A stretch of DNA of 64,000 nucleotides. Origin: Streptomyces cucumeris (GTDB lineage: Bacteria > Actinomycetota > Actinomycetes > Streptomycetales > Streptomycetaceae). The position numbers and the translations under genes were made by a program. The notes under the pieces are model-generated. The model searched no databases. It saw only the letters and a list, made by a program, of their open reading frames with translations, and was not told the origin of the DNA. The DNA lies in contig NZ_JANCLX010000002.1 of NCBI RefSeq assembly GCF_024295805.1, positions 433,666 through 497,665 on the forward strand, given 5' to 3'. Positions 39,201 to 47,639 of this stretch are shown piece after piece. Positions within the stretch are counted from its first letter, which is position 1. Every line of letters begins with the position of its first letter.

Positions 39201-40210
39201 GCGCGGGCGTCGTCACGGAACTGCTCGGCCTCCGCCCGCAGCGCCTCGGCCTCCTTGGTGGCCTCGCCGACCAGCCGGGCGACCTCGGCGCGGGCCGTAC
39301 GGGTGCGCTGCTCATTGTCGGCCTCGGAGGCCGAAAGCCGCTTTCCGGCCGCGTCCTTGGCCTCGTTCAGGAGCTTCTCGGCCTCGGCGCGCGCCTCGCG
39401 CAGCGCCGTCTCCGCCTCCTGCATCCGCTGCTCGGCGGCGCGGGTCTGCTCGGCGGCCTGACGGCGGGCCTCGTCCGACTCGGTGGTGGCCCCGGCCCGG
39501 AGCTGCTCGGCGTGGTCGGTGGCCTCCTGGGCCTGTGCCCCGGCCGCGTTGAGCAGCCGCTCGGCGTCCGCGCGGGCGCGGCGCAGGATCCCCTCGGCCT
39601 CGGTACGGGCGGACTCCGTCTCCGAACCGAGCCGCTGACGGGCCTGCTCGGCCAGCCGCTGGGCCTCCGCGCGGGCGGCCGACAGTGACTGCTCGGCCTC
39701 GGCGCGGGACTCGTCCAGCAGCCGGCGGGCCTGGTCCTCGCTGCGGGCGCGCAACTGCTCGGCCCAGGCGACGTTCTCGTTGACATGCGACTCGACGGTG
39801 GCGCGGCGCTCGGCGAGCTCCTGGTCCAGCCGCTGACGGCGGCCCACCGCCTCGGCGTGCAGCTCGGCTTCGAGCCGGGCCTGCCGCTCGGCCTGTTCCT
39901 GGAGCAGCCGCTGGGTCTGGGCACGGGTCTCGCGCAGCTCGCGCTCGGCGTCGGCGCGGAGCTGGTCGGCCTGGATCTGCGCATTGCGCAGCAACTGTTC
40001 TGCCTGGTAGCCGAGGTTGCCGCTGTCGTAGGCAGGACGGGTCGCCAGAGTGCGGCGCGCCTCGTGCAGCTTGGCGCGCAGCACCTCGACTTGGTAGCCG
40101 AGGTCGTCGGCGTGCTGGACGGCCTTCTCCCGCTCGGTCTTCAGCCGCTCCATCTCGGCCTCGAACTTCGAGAGCTGATCGTCAGGCTCGTAGCGGTCGT
40201 AGCCCCGCAC
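36209..40210 (-). CDS. scy: Scy, giant coiled-coil polarisome scaffold
   Basis: 1333 residues. After an N-terminal RGYDRYEPDDQLSKFEAEMERLK segment almost the whole protein is coiled coil in long-period repeats, such as AERIRTEAxxEADRL variants recurring dozens of times. Scy organises the tip-organising centre with DivIVA and FilP and controls branching and ParA-dependent chromosome segregation. GTG start. The repetitive codon pattern creates very long open frames on the opposite strand. The gene lies 174 bases upstream of filP in the same direction. Confidence 0.94.
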   Translation of the reverse strand: MRGYDRYEPDDQLSKFEAEMERLKTEREKAVQHADDLGYQVEVLRAKLHEARRTLATRPAYDSGNLGYQAEQLLRNAQIQADQLRADAERELRETRAQTQRLLQEQAERQARLEAELHAEAVGRRQRLDQELAERRATVESHVNENVAWAEQLRARSEDQARRLLDESRAEAEQSLSAARAEAQRLAEQARQRLGSETESARTEAEGILRRARADAERLLNAAGAQAQEATDHAEQLRAGATTESDEARRQAAEQTRAAEQRMQEAETALREARAEAEKLLNEAKDAAGKRLSASEADNEQRTRTARAEVARLVGEATKEAEALRAEAEQFRDDARAEADRMVSEAGDDARARAAEDSAAQLAKAARSAEDVLTRASEKAQATTKAAAEEAERIRHEAESEADRLRTEAQDTVEELKGAAKDDTKEYRAKTVELQEEARRLRGEAEQLRSEAVAEGERIRTEARREAVQQIEEAASTAEELLTKAKQDAEETRSGATSESERVRTEAIERANALRRQADELLKRARGEAEELVTSAEERAEEIRTEADRAAEELREEAERSAEDRRSTAEAELTRLHQEAEQRLGSADDALSEARTEAERLRRETAEEIERQRGESAERLNALRQQAEEEADRLREEAAADASNARAEGESVAVRLRSEAAAEAERLRTEAQEMADRVRTDATAAAERIGAEAAEALAAAQEEAARRRREAEELLTDAREEAQQERTRAHEQSEELLTAARNRVAEAQTEAQRLVEEAEQRSSDMVTAAEQTAQQVRDAVAGLHEQADAEITGLRTAAEHAAERTRTEAQEEADRVRADAYAERERASQDATRLRQEAQEETEAAKSLAERTVSEAIAESERLTSEAREDAGRRRTEAAEQADRLLDEATHESERLRTEADETLDEARRSANKTRTEAAEQADTLVSGATDEAQRLVAEATARSQAMRTEASDARATAEQDAARTRAQARGDANNIRSEAAAQADRLVGEAASEAERLLAEATAEAERLRTEAAETVGSAQQHAERTRAEADRMGADAAAEAERIRAEAQAEADRLVDRAREDANKRRSDAAEQADRLVTESTAEAERLTAEAQETALRAATAAEEQADTMVGVARHEADRLVASATEEANGLVEKARTDADVMLGEARGDATAIRERAEELRTRTESEVEELHERARRESAEQMKATGERVDKLVAAATAQLMKAEEKAKSLVSDANSEASRVRIAAVKKAEGLLKEAEQRKADATRDAERMRAEATTEATAIVDEGKRELELLKRRREDINSEISRVQDVLEALESFETPGSGGAGAKENGGVKTAAGAGANRPGGKRSDG

Positions 40211-40451
40211 TGCGCGGTCCCATCCGTCCCCTGGTCGCGTCGGCGGCCGGCTCCGTACCTCGTGGTCCCTCGCGGTTCCTCGTGGTCACGGCCCGGCGAC
40301 AGGTGTGCCGGACGGTGCGGAGCTGGCCCTTCCGAAGAAATGGTGTCAGATCATCGGCAAAGCCCGGGCCGGACCCCGATCCTTCCGATTCCCGTACCCC
40401 GGCCGAGCCTGCACTCTACCGGCCGGGGAAGGGGTAGGTCAGTGGTCCGCT

Positions 40452-40892
40452 TCAGTGGTCCGCTTCGGAGGAGGGTGCGGCGGTGACCAGTTCGGTCAGC
40501 ACACCGTGGCAGTCCTTGGGGTGGAGGAAGGTGATCCGGGAGTCCATCGAGCCGCGGCGGGGCTCCTCGTAGAGGACCCGTACGCCCTTGCCGCGGATCT
40601 CGGCGGAGTCGCCGTCGACATCGGCGGTGCCGAAGGCGATGTGGTGGACGCCCTCGCCGTTCTTGGCCAGCCACTTGCCGACCGCCGAATCCTCCCTGGT
40701 CGGCTCCAGGAGCTGGAGGTAGGAGGCCCCGCCGTCGGAGGTCTCGTTGATCTTGAGCATGGCCTCGCGCACGCCCTGTTCCTCGTTGACCTCGGAGTGG
40801 AACACCTCGAAGCCGTACGTGGCACGGTAGAACTCGACGGTTTTGTCGAGGTCGAAGCAGGCGATCCCGATGTGGTCGATTCTCGTCAGCAT
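40452..40892 (-). CDS. mce: Methylmalonyl-CoA epimerase
   Basis: 146 residues, glyoxalase/VOC fold. It interconverts (2R)- and (2S)-methylmalonyl-CoA. Metal ligands are visible in RIDHIGIAC (His), LQLLEPT (Glu) and GVHHIAFGTAD (His), with a final Glu near TELVTA. ATG 40892 begins MLTRIDHIGIACFDL. It is divergent from the thiolase and stands close to meaB, all belonging to propionyl/methylmalonyl-CoA metabolism that feeds polyketide extender units. Confidence 0.94.
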   Translation of the reverse strand: MLTRIDHIGIACFDLDKTVEFYRATYGFEVFHSEVNEEQGVREAMLKINETSDGGASYLQLLEPTREDSAVGKWLAKNGEGVHHIAFGTADVDGDSAEIRGKGVRVLYEEPRRGSMDSRITFLHPKDCHGVLTELVTAAPSSEADH

Positions 40893-41033
40893 GGGACCAG
40901 TGCACCGCTCTGCGCGGTGGTTACGCAACGTGCGCGCGATCACACTGATGGGCCGGTGACCGCGCGGGTGACCGGTCAGTACATTGACGATAACCCTCGT
41001 TAACTTCCTTCTTCTCGTGAAGGGGCGCACCAC

Positions 41034-42254
41034 ATGACCGCACCATCGACCGGTAACGCCAAGACCACCTCCGTGATCGTGGCGGGTGCCCGCACGCCCA
41101 TGGGACGGCTGCTCGGCAGCCTGCGCTCGTTCTCCGGTGCCGACCTGGGGGGCATCGCCATCAAGGCGGCGATGGACCGCGCCGGGGTCGGCGGGGACCA
41201 GGTGCAGTACGTGATCATGGGGCAGGTGCTCCAGGCGGGCGCCGGCCAGATCCCGGCCCGGCAGGCGGCCGTGAAGGCCGGTATCCCCATGAACGTGCCC
41301 GCCCTGACCATCAACAAGGTCTGTCTCTCCGGCCTCGACGCCATCGCCCTGGCCGACCAGCTCATCCGCGCGGGTGAGTTCGACGTCGTGGTCGCGGGCG
41401 GCCAGGAGTCCATGACCAACGCCCCGCATCTGCTCCCCAAGTCGCGGGAGGGCCACAAGTACGGCGCCATCGAGATGCTCGACGCGATGGCGCACGACGG
41501 GCTCACCGACGCCTTCGAGAACATCGCCATGGGCGAGTCCACCGAGAAGCACAACACCCGGCTGGGCATCGCCCGCCCCGAGCAGGACGAGATCGCCGCC
41601 CTCTCCCACCAGCGGGCCGCCGCCGCCCAGAAGAACGGTCTGTTCGACGCCGAGATCACCCCCGTGGAGATCCCGCAGCGCAAGGGCGAGCCGGTCGTCT
41701 TCGCCAAGGACGAGGGCATCCGCGGGGAGACCACCGCCGAGTCCCTGGGCAAGCTGCGCCCGGCCTTCGCGAAGGACGGCACCATCACCGCCGGGACCTC
41801 CTCGCAGATCTCCGACGGCGCCGCCGCCGTCGTGGTGATGAGCAAGGCGAAGGCCGAGGAGCTGGGCCTGGAGTGGATCGCCGAGATCGGCGCCCACGGC
41901 AATGTGGCCGGACCCGACAACTCCCTCCAGTCGCAGCCGTCCAACGCGATCGCGCATGCGCTGGGCAAGGAGGGGCTGACCGTCGGCGACCTCGACCTGA
42001 TCGAGATCAACGAGGCGTTCGCCGCGGTCGCGGTGCAGTCAATGAAGGATTTGGGCGTTTCCTCCGAAAAGGTGAATGTGAACGGAGGCGCCATCGCCCT
42101 CGGACATCCGATCGGGATGTCCGGCGCGCGCATCGTGCTGCATCTGGCGCTGGAGCTGCGGCGGCGCGGTGGTGGCACGGGCGCGGCCGCGCTGTGCGGC
42201 GGTGGGGGTCAGGGCGACGCGCTGATCATCCGGGTCCCCGGAAAGAAGGCGTGA
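41034..42254 (+). CDS. Acetyl-CoA C-acetyltransferase (thiolase)
   Basis: 406 residues. Condenses two acetyl-CoA to acetoacetyl-CoA or the reverse. The nucleophile is Cys97 in [11 protein letters not shown]; the catalytic His lies in [19 protein letters not shown] and the second Cys in [11 protein letters not shown], all complete. Start ATG 41034. The 141-base divergent gap to mce contains TAAC-n4-GTTA near the thiolase side. It may supply acetoacetyl-CoA to the dehydrogenase at 22653 and the ethylmalonyl/butyryl-CoA routes. Confidence 0.95.
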   Translation: MTAPSTGNAKTTSVIVAGARTPMGRLLGSLRSFSGADLGGIAIKAAMDRAGVGGDQVQYVIMGQVLQAGAGQIPARQAAVKAGIPMNVPALTINKVCLSGLDAIALADQLIRAGEFDVVVAGGQESMTNAPHLLPKSREGHKYGAIEMLDAMAHDGLTDAFENIAMGESTEKHNTRLGIARPEQDEIAALSHQRAAAAQKNGLFDAEITPVEIPQRKGEPVVFAKDEGIRGETTAESLGKLRPAFAKDGTITAGTSSQISDGAAAVVVMSKAKAEELGLEWIAEIGAHGNVAGPDNSLQSQPSNAIAHALGKEGLTVGDLDLIEINEAFAAVAVQSMKDLGVSSEKVNVNGGAIALGHPIGMSGARIVLHLALELRRRGGGTGAAALCGGGGQGDALIIRVPGKKA

Positions 42255-42348
42255 TCCCGGCGGTCGCCGGGATGAGGTTCTGAACGGCGCCGGTCCACGG
42301 ACACGGCGGGGCGGTACGGCGGTACGAGCGTTGAGGAGCGCGGCACCC

Positions 42349-43308
42349 ATGAGTGATGTGCCCACCCTGGTGGAGCAGGCCCGGCAGGGGCGGCCGCGGG
42401 CCGTCGCCCGGCTGATCTCGCTGATCGAGGGCGATTCGCCGCAGTTGCGCGAGGTCATGGCGGCGCTGGCGCCGCTGGCCGGGGGTGCCTATGTGGTCGG
42501 TCTGACCGGCTCCCCCGGGGTGGGGAAGTCCACCTCCACCTCGGCGCTCGTCACCGCCTACCGCCGGATCGGCAAGCGCGTGGGGGTCCTCGCGGTGGAC
42601 CCCTCCTCGCCGTTCTCCGGCGGGGCGCTGCTCGGCGACCGGGTCCGGATGTCCGAGCACGCCTCGGACCCCGGGGTCTACATCCGGTCCATGGCCACCC
42701 GCGGCCATCTGGGCGGACTCGCCTGGGCCGCGCCGCAGGCCATCCGGGTGCTGGACGCGGCCGGCTGCGATGTGGTGCTGGTGGAGACGGTGGGCGTCGG
42801 CCAGTCCGAGGTCGAGATCGCCGCCCAGGCCGACACCAGTGTGGTGCTGCTGGCGCCGGGGATGGGCGACGGGATCCAGGCGGCCAAGGCCGGGATCCTG
42901 GAGATCGGCGACGTCTACGTGGTCAACAAGGCCGACCGGGACGGCGCCGACGCCACCGCCCGCGAGCTCAACCACATGCTGGGCCTGGGCGAGGCACGGG
43001 GGCCGGGGGACTGGCGGCCGCCGATCGTCAAGACGGTGGCGGCGCGCGCCGAGGGCATCGACGAGGTCGTCGAGGCGCTGGAGAAGCACCGCGCCTGGAT
43101 GGAGGAGCACGGTGTGCTGGCCGAGCGCCGGATGCGGCGGGCGGCCGGTGAGGTCGAGACGATCGCGGTGACCGCGCTGCGCGCGCGCATCGGCGATCTG
43201 CACGGCGACCGGCGGCTGGGCGCGCTGGCGGAGCGGGTCGTGGCCGGTGAGCTGGACCCGTACACGGCCGCCGACGAACTGGTGGCCGGGGTCACCGAAG
43301 GGGCGTAG
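42349..43308 (+). CDS. meaB: Methylmalonyl-CoA/isobutyryl-CoA mutase-associated GTPase MeaB
   Basis: 319 residues, G3E-family P-loop GTPase. It gates loading of adenosylcobalamin onto B12-dependent acyl-CoA mutases and helps remove damaged cofactor. Walker A GLTGSPGVGKST, the DPSSPFSGGALLGDRVRM switch and the base-recognition VNKADRDGAD motif are present. ATG 42349 is preceded by GAGGAG ten bases upstream; the TTG at 42331 falls inside that ribosome site. Its likely client is the mutase encoded at 53344 or a methylmalonyl-CoA mutase outside the window. Confidence 0.94.
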   Translation: MSDVPTLVEQARQGRPRAVARLISLIEGDSPQLREVMAALAPLAGGAYVVGLTGSPGVGKSTSTSALVTAYRRIGKRVGVLAVDPSSPFSGGALLGDRVRMSEHASDPGVYIRSMATRGHLGGLAWAAPQAIRVLDAAGCDVVLVETVGVGQSEVEIAAQADTSVVLLAPGMGDGIQAAKAGILEIGDVYVVNKADRDGADATARELNHMLGLGEARGPGDWRPPIVKTVAARAEGIDEVVEALEKHRAWMEEHGVLAERRMRRAAGEVETIAVTALRARIGDLHGDRRLGALAERVVAGELDPYTAADELVAGVTEGA

Positions 43309-43410
43309 GCCCGCCCCGGCGGACCCTTGCGGACCCGCGAGGCCGCCACGCCGCCGCGCGGCACGGCCGGTGTCGGTGCCGTCGTGCGGGGGTGGGCCGG
43401 AACGCGCGGG

Positions 43411-43435
43411 GCGGGCCCCGGTGTCCGGGGCCCGC
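43411..43435. terminator. Hairpin between meaB and PepSY gene
   Basis: A perfect 11-bp stem GCGGGCCCCGG / CCGGGGCCCGC with a 3-base loop, in the gap of two convergent genes. Confidence 0.75.
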
Positions 43436-43481
43436 CGTACGCGTGGTTGTCGAGAGGTCGGCCGGTCAGCCGGTCAGCCGG

Positions 43482-44186
43482 TCAGTCGTCGTCGCGGTCG
43501 TCGGCCTCGTCGTCGTTCCGGTCGTCGTCGGACACGTTCTGGGTGACCTTGCCGCTCTGCGCGTCGACGGTCAGGTCGCGCTCCTTGTGGTTCTTCACGA
43601 CCTCGACCTCCCACGCCGCGGCGCGGTCGTCGTCGATGCCGACGGAGGTCACGGTGCCACCGCCCGCGGCGGCCTTCCGCGCCGCCTCGACGGCGCTCAC
43701 ATCGGCCTTCTTCAGGGCGGAGCGCTCGGCGGCGTCGTCGTCCTCGTCACGGTCCACGCGCTGGTCCAGCACCTTGCCGCTGGACGCGTCCACGCCGACC
43801 TCGTGCCACTTCCCGTCCTTGCCCAGGATCTCGGCGTCCCAGACGGCGTTGCGGGCGTCGTCGTCCAGATCGATGGAGGCCAGTGTGCCCGGTGCGGCCT
43901 TCAGGGCCGTGCTCGCGGCGTCGGAGAGCGTCACCCGGGCGGTCTTGACCGACCCGGCCTCGCGGTCCGCGCCGTCGGTGTCGTCGCGGTCGGTGTCGTC
44001 CCTGTCGTCCGCGTCGTCGCGGTCGGTGTCGTCGGAGTGGTACGCCGCCACCTTCCCGGTGGTCCCGGCCGCGCCGGAGGACGAGGACTGCGCGCCGCCC
44101 GTCCCGCCGTCCGCCATGGCGACGGCCGTACCGCCGCCGATGAGGGCGGCCGCGGCGACGGTGGCGATGACGATGTTGCGCTTCAT
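43482..44186 (-). CDS. Secreted PepSY-domain protein
   Basis: 234 residues. N-terminal signal peptide (MKRNIVIATVAAAALIGGGTAVAMA, cut into KRN, hydrophobic core and ALA-like site). Two PepSY-like repeats follow (ALKAAPGTLASIDLDDDARNAVWDAEILGKDGKWHEVGVD region and AAGGGTVTSVGIDDDRAAAWEVEVV region), separated by very acidic Asp/Arg-rich linkers (DRDDADDRDD). Such proteins commonly sit beside OmpR-type two-component genes as targets or modulators. It is divergent from the response regulator, across a shared promoter. Confidence 0.85.
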   Translation of the reverse strand: MKRNIVIATVAAAALIGGGTAVAMADGGTGGAQSSSSGAAGTTGKVAAYHSDDTDRDDADDRDDTDRDDTDGADREAGSVKTARVTLSDAASTALKAAPGTLASIDLDDDARNAVWDAEILGKDGKWHEVGVDASSGKVLDQRVDRDEDDDAAERSALKKADVSAVEAARKAAAGGGTVTSVGIDDDRAAAWEVEVVKNHKERDLTVDAQSGKVTQNVSDDDRNDDEADDRDDD

Positions 44187-44239
44187 GAGGGTTCCTCCCC
44201 GGGTCGTGTTCGGACGTCAACCACCATCACCGAGGGATG

Positions 44240-44276
44240 CTGAAGCTGAGCTGAAGCCACCTGAAGAGATCTTCAG
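44240..44276. promoter_or_regulatory. CTGAAG direct repeats, probable OmpR-type operator
   Basis: CTGAAG occurs at 44240, 44251 and 44261, one helical turn apart, followed by CTTCAG at 44271. The last pair makes the 7-2-7 palindrome CTGAAGA GA TCTTCAG (44261-44276). It is placed between the divergent PepSY gene and response regulator, 24 bases before the latter's ATG. Confidence 0.65.
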
Positions 44277-44299
44277 CTTGGCTTTGGGAAGCTGGTCGC

Positions 44300-44956
44300 A
44301 TGCGTTTGCTGATCGTGGAGGATGAACGGCGGCTCGCCGTCTCGCTGGCCAAGGGGCTGCGAGCGGAGGGCTTCGCCGTGGATGTGGCGCACGACGGGCG
44401 CGAAGGGCTGCACCGCGCGCAGGAGGGTGTCCACGACCTGATCGTCCTCGACATCATGCTGCCGGGGATGAACGGCTACCACGTGTGCGGGGCGCTCCGC
44501 GCGGCCGGGAACGATGTGCCGATCCTGATGCTCACCGCCAAGGACGGCGAGTACGACGAGGCCGAGGGGCTCGACACCGGCGCCGACGACTATCTGACCA
44601 AGCCGTTCTCGTACGTGGTGCTGGTGGCCCGGGTGCGCGCGCTGCTGCGCCGCCGCGGGCCCGCCGCCTCACCGGTGGTGCGGATCGGCGAGCTGTCGGT
44701 GGACCGCGGCGCCCGGCGGGTGGAGCGGGACGGGGGCGAGATCGCGCTGACCGCCAAGGAGTTCTCCGTACTGGAGCACCTGGCGCTGCGGCCGGGGGAT
44801 GTGATCTCCAAGGCCGAGATCCTCGAACACGTCTGGGACTTCGCGTACGACGGCGACCCCAACATCGTCGAGGTCTACATCAGCGCCCTGCGCCGGAAGC
44901 TGGGTGCCGGGCTGATCGAGACCGTACGGGGAGCGGGGTACCGGCTCCGTGGGTAG
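44300..44956 (+). CDS. OmpR/PhoB-family response regulator
   Basis: 218 residues. Receiver domain with Glu7/Asp8, phospho-acceptor Asp51 (LIVLDIMLPGMNG) and Lys in DDYLTKPFSY; C-terminal winged helix (ALTAKEFSVLEHLALRPGDVISKAEILEHVWDFAYDGDPNIVEVYISALRRKL). It overlaps the kinase gene by 8 bases. The CTGAAG repeats just upstream suggest autoregulation and control of the PepSY gene. Confidence 0.94.
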   Translation: MRLLIVEDERRLAVSLAKGLRAEGFAVDVAHDGREGLHRAQEGVHDLIVLDIMLPGMNGYHVCGALRAAGNDVPILMLTAKDGEYDEAEGLDTGADDYLTKPFSYVVLVARVRALLRRRGPAASPVVRIGELSVDRGARRVERDGGEIALTAKEFSVLEHLALRPGDVISKAEILEHVWDFAYDGDPNIVEVYISALRRKLGAGLIETVRGAGYRLRG

Positions 44957-46391
44957 GGTCTTCGGCTCCGTACGGTCGCGGGCGGCGCTGGGCGCGACCG
45001 TGGTGGTCGCGGTGGCGCTGGTGGCCGCGGGGATCGCGGTCCTGGCGGTGCTGCGGAGCAATCTGGCGGACCGGGCCGAGGTCGACGCCGGGGCCGCCGC
45101 GCGTGCGGTCGCGTCGAAGGTGGCCGGCGGGGTGGCGTACCGGGAGCTGGACCTCGGGGACGACACCCCGGTGCAGATCGTGGACGAGGACCACCGGGTC
45201 CGGGCGGTCAGCGACGACCTCGAGGCGGTCACCGGCACCGGCAGCCCCTCGGTGCGGCCCGTTCCGGCGCCGCCCGGCGAGGGCGATGACGACGATGACG
45301 ACGGCGGCGCGGGGGAGGTCTCCTCGACCCCGGAGTACAGCGGCGGCACGGCCCGGATCGACGGCAGCACCGCGGAGTACCGCTGGGCGGCCGTGGAGGT
45401 CACCGACGCCCGCGGCGAGGATGTCACCGTCTACGCGGGCGCCCCGCTGGCCACCGAACAGGGCGCGGTGGGCACCGTCCGGGACGCGATGCTCATCGGA
45501 CTGCCGCTGCTGCTGGTGGTCGTGGCCGGGGTGACCTGGCTGGTGACCCGGCGCGCGCTGCGGCCGGTGGAGGGCATCCGCCGGGAGATGGCCGCCATCA
45601 CCGCCAGCACCGATCTGTCCCGGCGGGTGCCGGAACCCTCCTCGCACGACGAGGTGGCGGCGCTGGCCCGGACCACCAACGAGACGCTGGCGGCGCTGGA
45701 GGCGTCGGTCGAGCGGCAGCGGGCGTTCGTCGCGGACGCCTCCCACGAGCTGCGCTCCCCGGTGGCCTCGCTCCGCACCCAGCTCGAGGTGGGCGCCGCC
45801 CATCCGGAACTGCTGGATCTGGACGGCGCGGTGGAGGACGTGGTGCGGCTCCAGCGGCTGGCCGCCGATCTGCTGCTGCTGGCCCGGCTGGACGCCGGCG
45901 AGCGGCCCGCCCTGACCGCACGGGTCGCGCTGGACGGCATGGTGCGCGAGGAACTGTCCCAGCGCACCGGGGACCGGCTGCCGGTGGTCACCGAACTGTC
46001 CCCGGCGGAGGTGGCCGGTTCGCGCGGTCAGCTCTCCCGGGTGCTGGGGAACCTGGTCGACAACGCGCAGCGGCATGCGCGGGGCGAGGTGCGGGTGTCG
46101 GTGCGTACCGAGGGCGGCCGGGCCGTCCTGGCGGTCGCCGACGACGGTGACGGGGTGCCGGAGGGCGAACGGGAGCGGATCTTCGAGCGGTTCGTCCGGC
46201 TCGACGACGCCCGCAGCCGCGACGATGGCGGGGCCGGGCTCGGCCTCGCCATCGCGCGGGACGTGGCGGAGCGCCACGGCGGCACGCTGACCGTGGGTCC
46301 GGGGCCCGGCGGTGGCGCCCTGTTCGAACTGCGGCTGCCGCTGGGCCGGGACCGGGTCGCGGATCCGGGCCGGGCGGCGGACGCGACCTAG
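44949..46391 (+). CDS. Sensor histidine kinase
   Basis: 480 residues. Span 1 near 14-36; an extracellular sensor of about 140 residues with a very acidic stretch (GEGDDDDDDGG); span 2 near 178-200; a HAMP domain; then HisKA with the phosphorylated His266 (FVADASHELRSPVASL) and a HATPase_c domain (NLVDNAQRHARG, DDGDGVPEGERERIF, GGAGLGLAIARDV). The acidic sensor could bind cations, which would fit an acidic PepSY partner, but this is inference. GTG start inside the regulator gene. Confidence 0.92.
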   Translation: MGRVFGSVRSRAALGATVVVAVALVAAGIAVLAVLRSNLADRAEVDAGAAARAVASKVAGGVAYRELDLGDDTPVQIVDEDHRVRAVSDDLEAVTGTGSPSVRPVPAPPGEGDDDDDDGGAGEVSSTPEYSGGTARIDGSTAEYRWAAVEVTDARGEDVTVYAGAPLATEQGAVGTVRDAMLIGLPLLLVVVAGVTWLVTRRALRPVEGIRREMAAITASTDLSRRVPEPSSHDEVAALARTTNETLAALEASVERQRAFVADASHELRSPVASLRTQLEVGAAHPELLDLDGAVEDVVRLQRLAADLLLLARLDAGERPALTARVALDGMVREELSQRTGDRLPVVTELSPAEVAGSRGQLSRVLGNLVDNAQRHARGEVRVSVRTEGGRAVLAVADDGDGVPEGERERIFERFVRLDDARSRDDGGAGLGLAIARDVAERHGGTLTVGPGPGGGALFELRLPLGRDRVADPGRAADAT

Positions 46392-46864
46392 ACCCGGCCG
46401 CGCTGGGCGCGCAGATGCTCGGCGACGGGCACCAGCGAGCCGTACAGCGCGTCGAGGTCATCGGCGCTGAGCAGGTCGATGAAGTGCTTGCGCACGGAGT
46501 CGACGTGGTGGGGCGCGACCTTGCGCATGGTGTCCCAGCCGTGCTCGGTCAGGACCGCGTAGAGCCCGCGGCGGTCCGACTCGCAGTTCTCCCGGCGGAC
46601 CAGCCCGGCGTTCTCCATCCGGGTGATCTGGTGGGAGAGACGGCTCTTGGACTGGAGGGTCGCGGACGCCAGATCGCTCATCCGCATCCGGTGGTCCTCC
46701 GACTCCGAGAGGTTGACCAGGATCTCGTAGTCGTTCATGGTCAGGCCGAACGGCTGGAGGTCTCGTTCGAGCTGGTAGGTCAGCAGCCGGCTGACGTCCA
46801 GGTGGGTGCGCCAGGCGCGCTGCTCGTCATCGCTGAGCCAGCGCGTGCCGTTTTCGGTCTCCAT
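46388..46864 (-). CDS. absC: MarR-family regulator AbsC
   Basis: 158 residues. MarR winged helix: PFGLTMNDYEILVNLSESED, SDLASATLQSKSRLSHQITRMENAGLVRRENCESDRRG. The sequence and the position between the two-component locus and AIM24 genes correspond to AbsC of S. coelicolor, a zinc-responsive regulator that affects antibiotic production. Start ATG 46864; an in-frame start further upstream would cross the palindrome. Its stop overlaps the convergent kinase stop by 4 bases. Confidence 0.85.
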   Translation of the reverse strand: METENGTRWLSDDEQRAWRTHLDVSRLLTYQLERDLQPFGLTMNDYEILVNLSESEDHRMRMSDLASATLQSKSRLSHQITRMENAGLVRRENCESDRRGLYAVLTEHGWDTMRKVAPHHVDSVRKHFIDLLSADDLDALYGSLVPVAEHLRAQRGRV

Positions 46865-46872
46865 GGAATGTA

Positions 46873-46886
46873 TTCTACCTATAGAA
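46873..46886. promoter_or_regulatory. Palindrome at absC promoter
   Basis: TTCTA CCTA TAGAA, a perfect 5-4-5 inverted repeat 9 bases upstream of the absC start in an AT-rich stretch, followed by the small palindrome GAATTC. The position fits autoregulation by this MarR protein. Confidence 0.5.
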
Positions 46887-46958
46887 GTTGAATTCCGAAC
46901 CAATGGATGTATCGGGCTAGGGGTCACCTGTTCGACGTTACACTCCGCACGCTTGCGC

Positions 46959-47639
46959 TCACGAACCGGTACCCCCCGTCTCTCCGGTGGCTATCGCCTC
47001 CATCATCCGCTCGGTGGACTGGAGCAGTACCGTCCCCGCTCCCACGAACTCGAACTGGTGCTCCTCGCCGGAGGTTCCGCCCAGACCGGTGTGGGCCCGG
47101 ATGCCGCCCATCACGCCCCGCAGATAGGCGTGGTCGTAGTGGTGGCAGGGGGAGGGGCAGTCGGCCCAGCCCACCAGCGCCTCCGGATCCACCCGCAGCG
47201 GCGGTTCCATGAAGACCACCGGACCGTTGGACGCGGCCACGAACTTCCCGGTGCCGATGAGGGTGAGGAAGCCCGGCACGATCGACTGCTTCAGCGCCAG
47301 CGAGGGCTGGAAGGCGAGGAGGTTGCCGGAGCGGATGGTGAGGTTCCCGTTGTCCAGGTCATAGGAGTTGACGTCGAACGCCCGGTCCGCGAGCACCATC
47401 TTCCCCCGGCCCTCGGCCACCACCCAGTCCGCGGCGTGCAGCGGGGAGTGGAAGCTGCCCGCTATCAGCCGGTCGAGGCGGCCCAGCCCGATGCCCTGGA
47501 AGTCGATCTTCCCGTAGTAGGCGACCATCTTCCCCTTCTGCAGGAACCACTGGCCGTCGAGGTCCACGCTGAAGGCGTAGGGGTTGATGTTGTCGTCGGC
47601 GGGGAGGGTGTGGGCGTCATGGATGACGGGGCCGTTCAC
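46959..47639 (-). CDS. AIM24 family protein (third of a tandem triplet)
   Basis: 226 residues with the beta-rich AIM24 fold: QWFLQKGKMVAYYGKIDF, KMVLADRAFDVNSYDLDNGNLTIRSGNLLAF and PPLRVDPEALVGW are the recurring AIM24 elements. A CPSPCHHYDH segment is present only in this copy and might bind metal. It follows the second AIM24 gene with a 4-base overlap. The family is named for a yeast mitochondrial protein; bacterial function is unknown. Confidence 0.88.
   Translation of the reverse strand: MNGPVIHDAHTLPADDNINPYAFSVDLDGQWFLQKGKMVAYYGKIDFQGIGLGRLDRLIAGSFHSPLHAADWVVAEGRGKMVLADRAFDVNSYDLDNGNLTIRSGNLLAFQPSLALKQSIVPGFLTLIGTGKFVAASNGPVVFMEPPLRVDPEALVGWADCPSPCHHYDHAYLRGVMGGIRAHTGLGGTSGEEHQFEFVGAGTVLLQSTERMMEAIATGETGGTGS

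Noticed and set aside
36203..39688. Open frame of 1161 codons on the plus strand opposite scy, and similar long frames in a third phase
   Set aside because: Mirror of the repetitive GC-rich scy codons. The translation is Leu/Gly/Arg repetition without domains, and scy itself is well supported.
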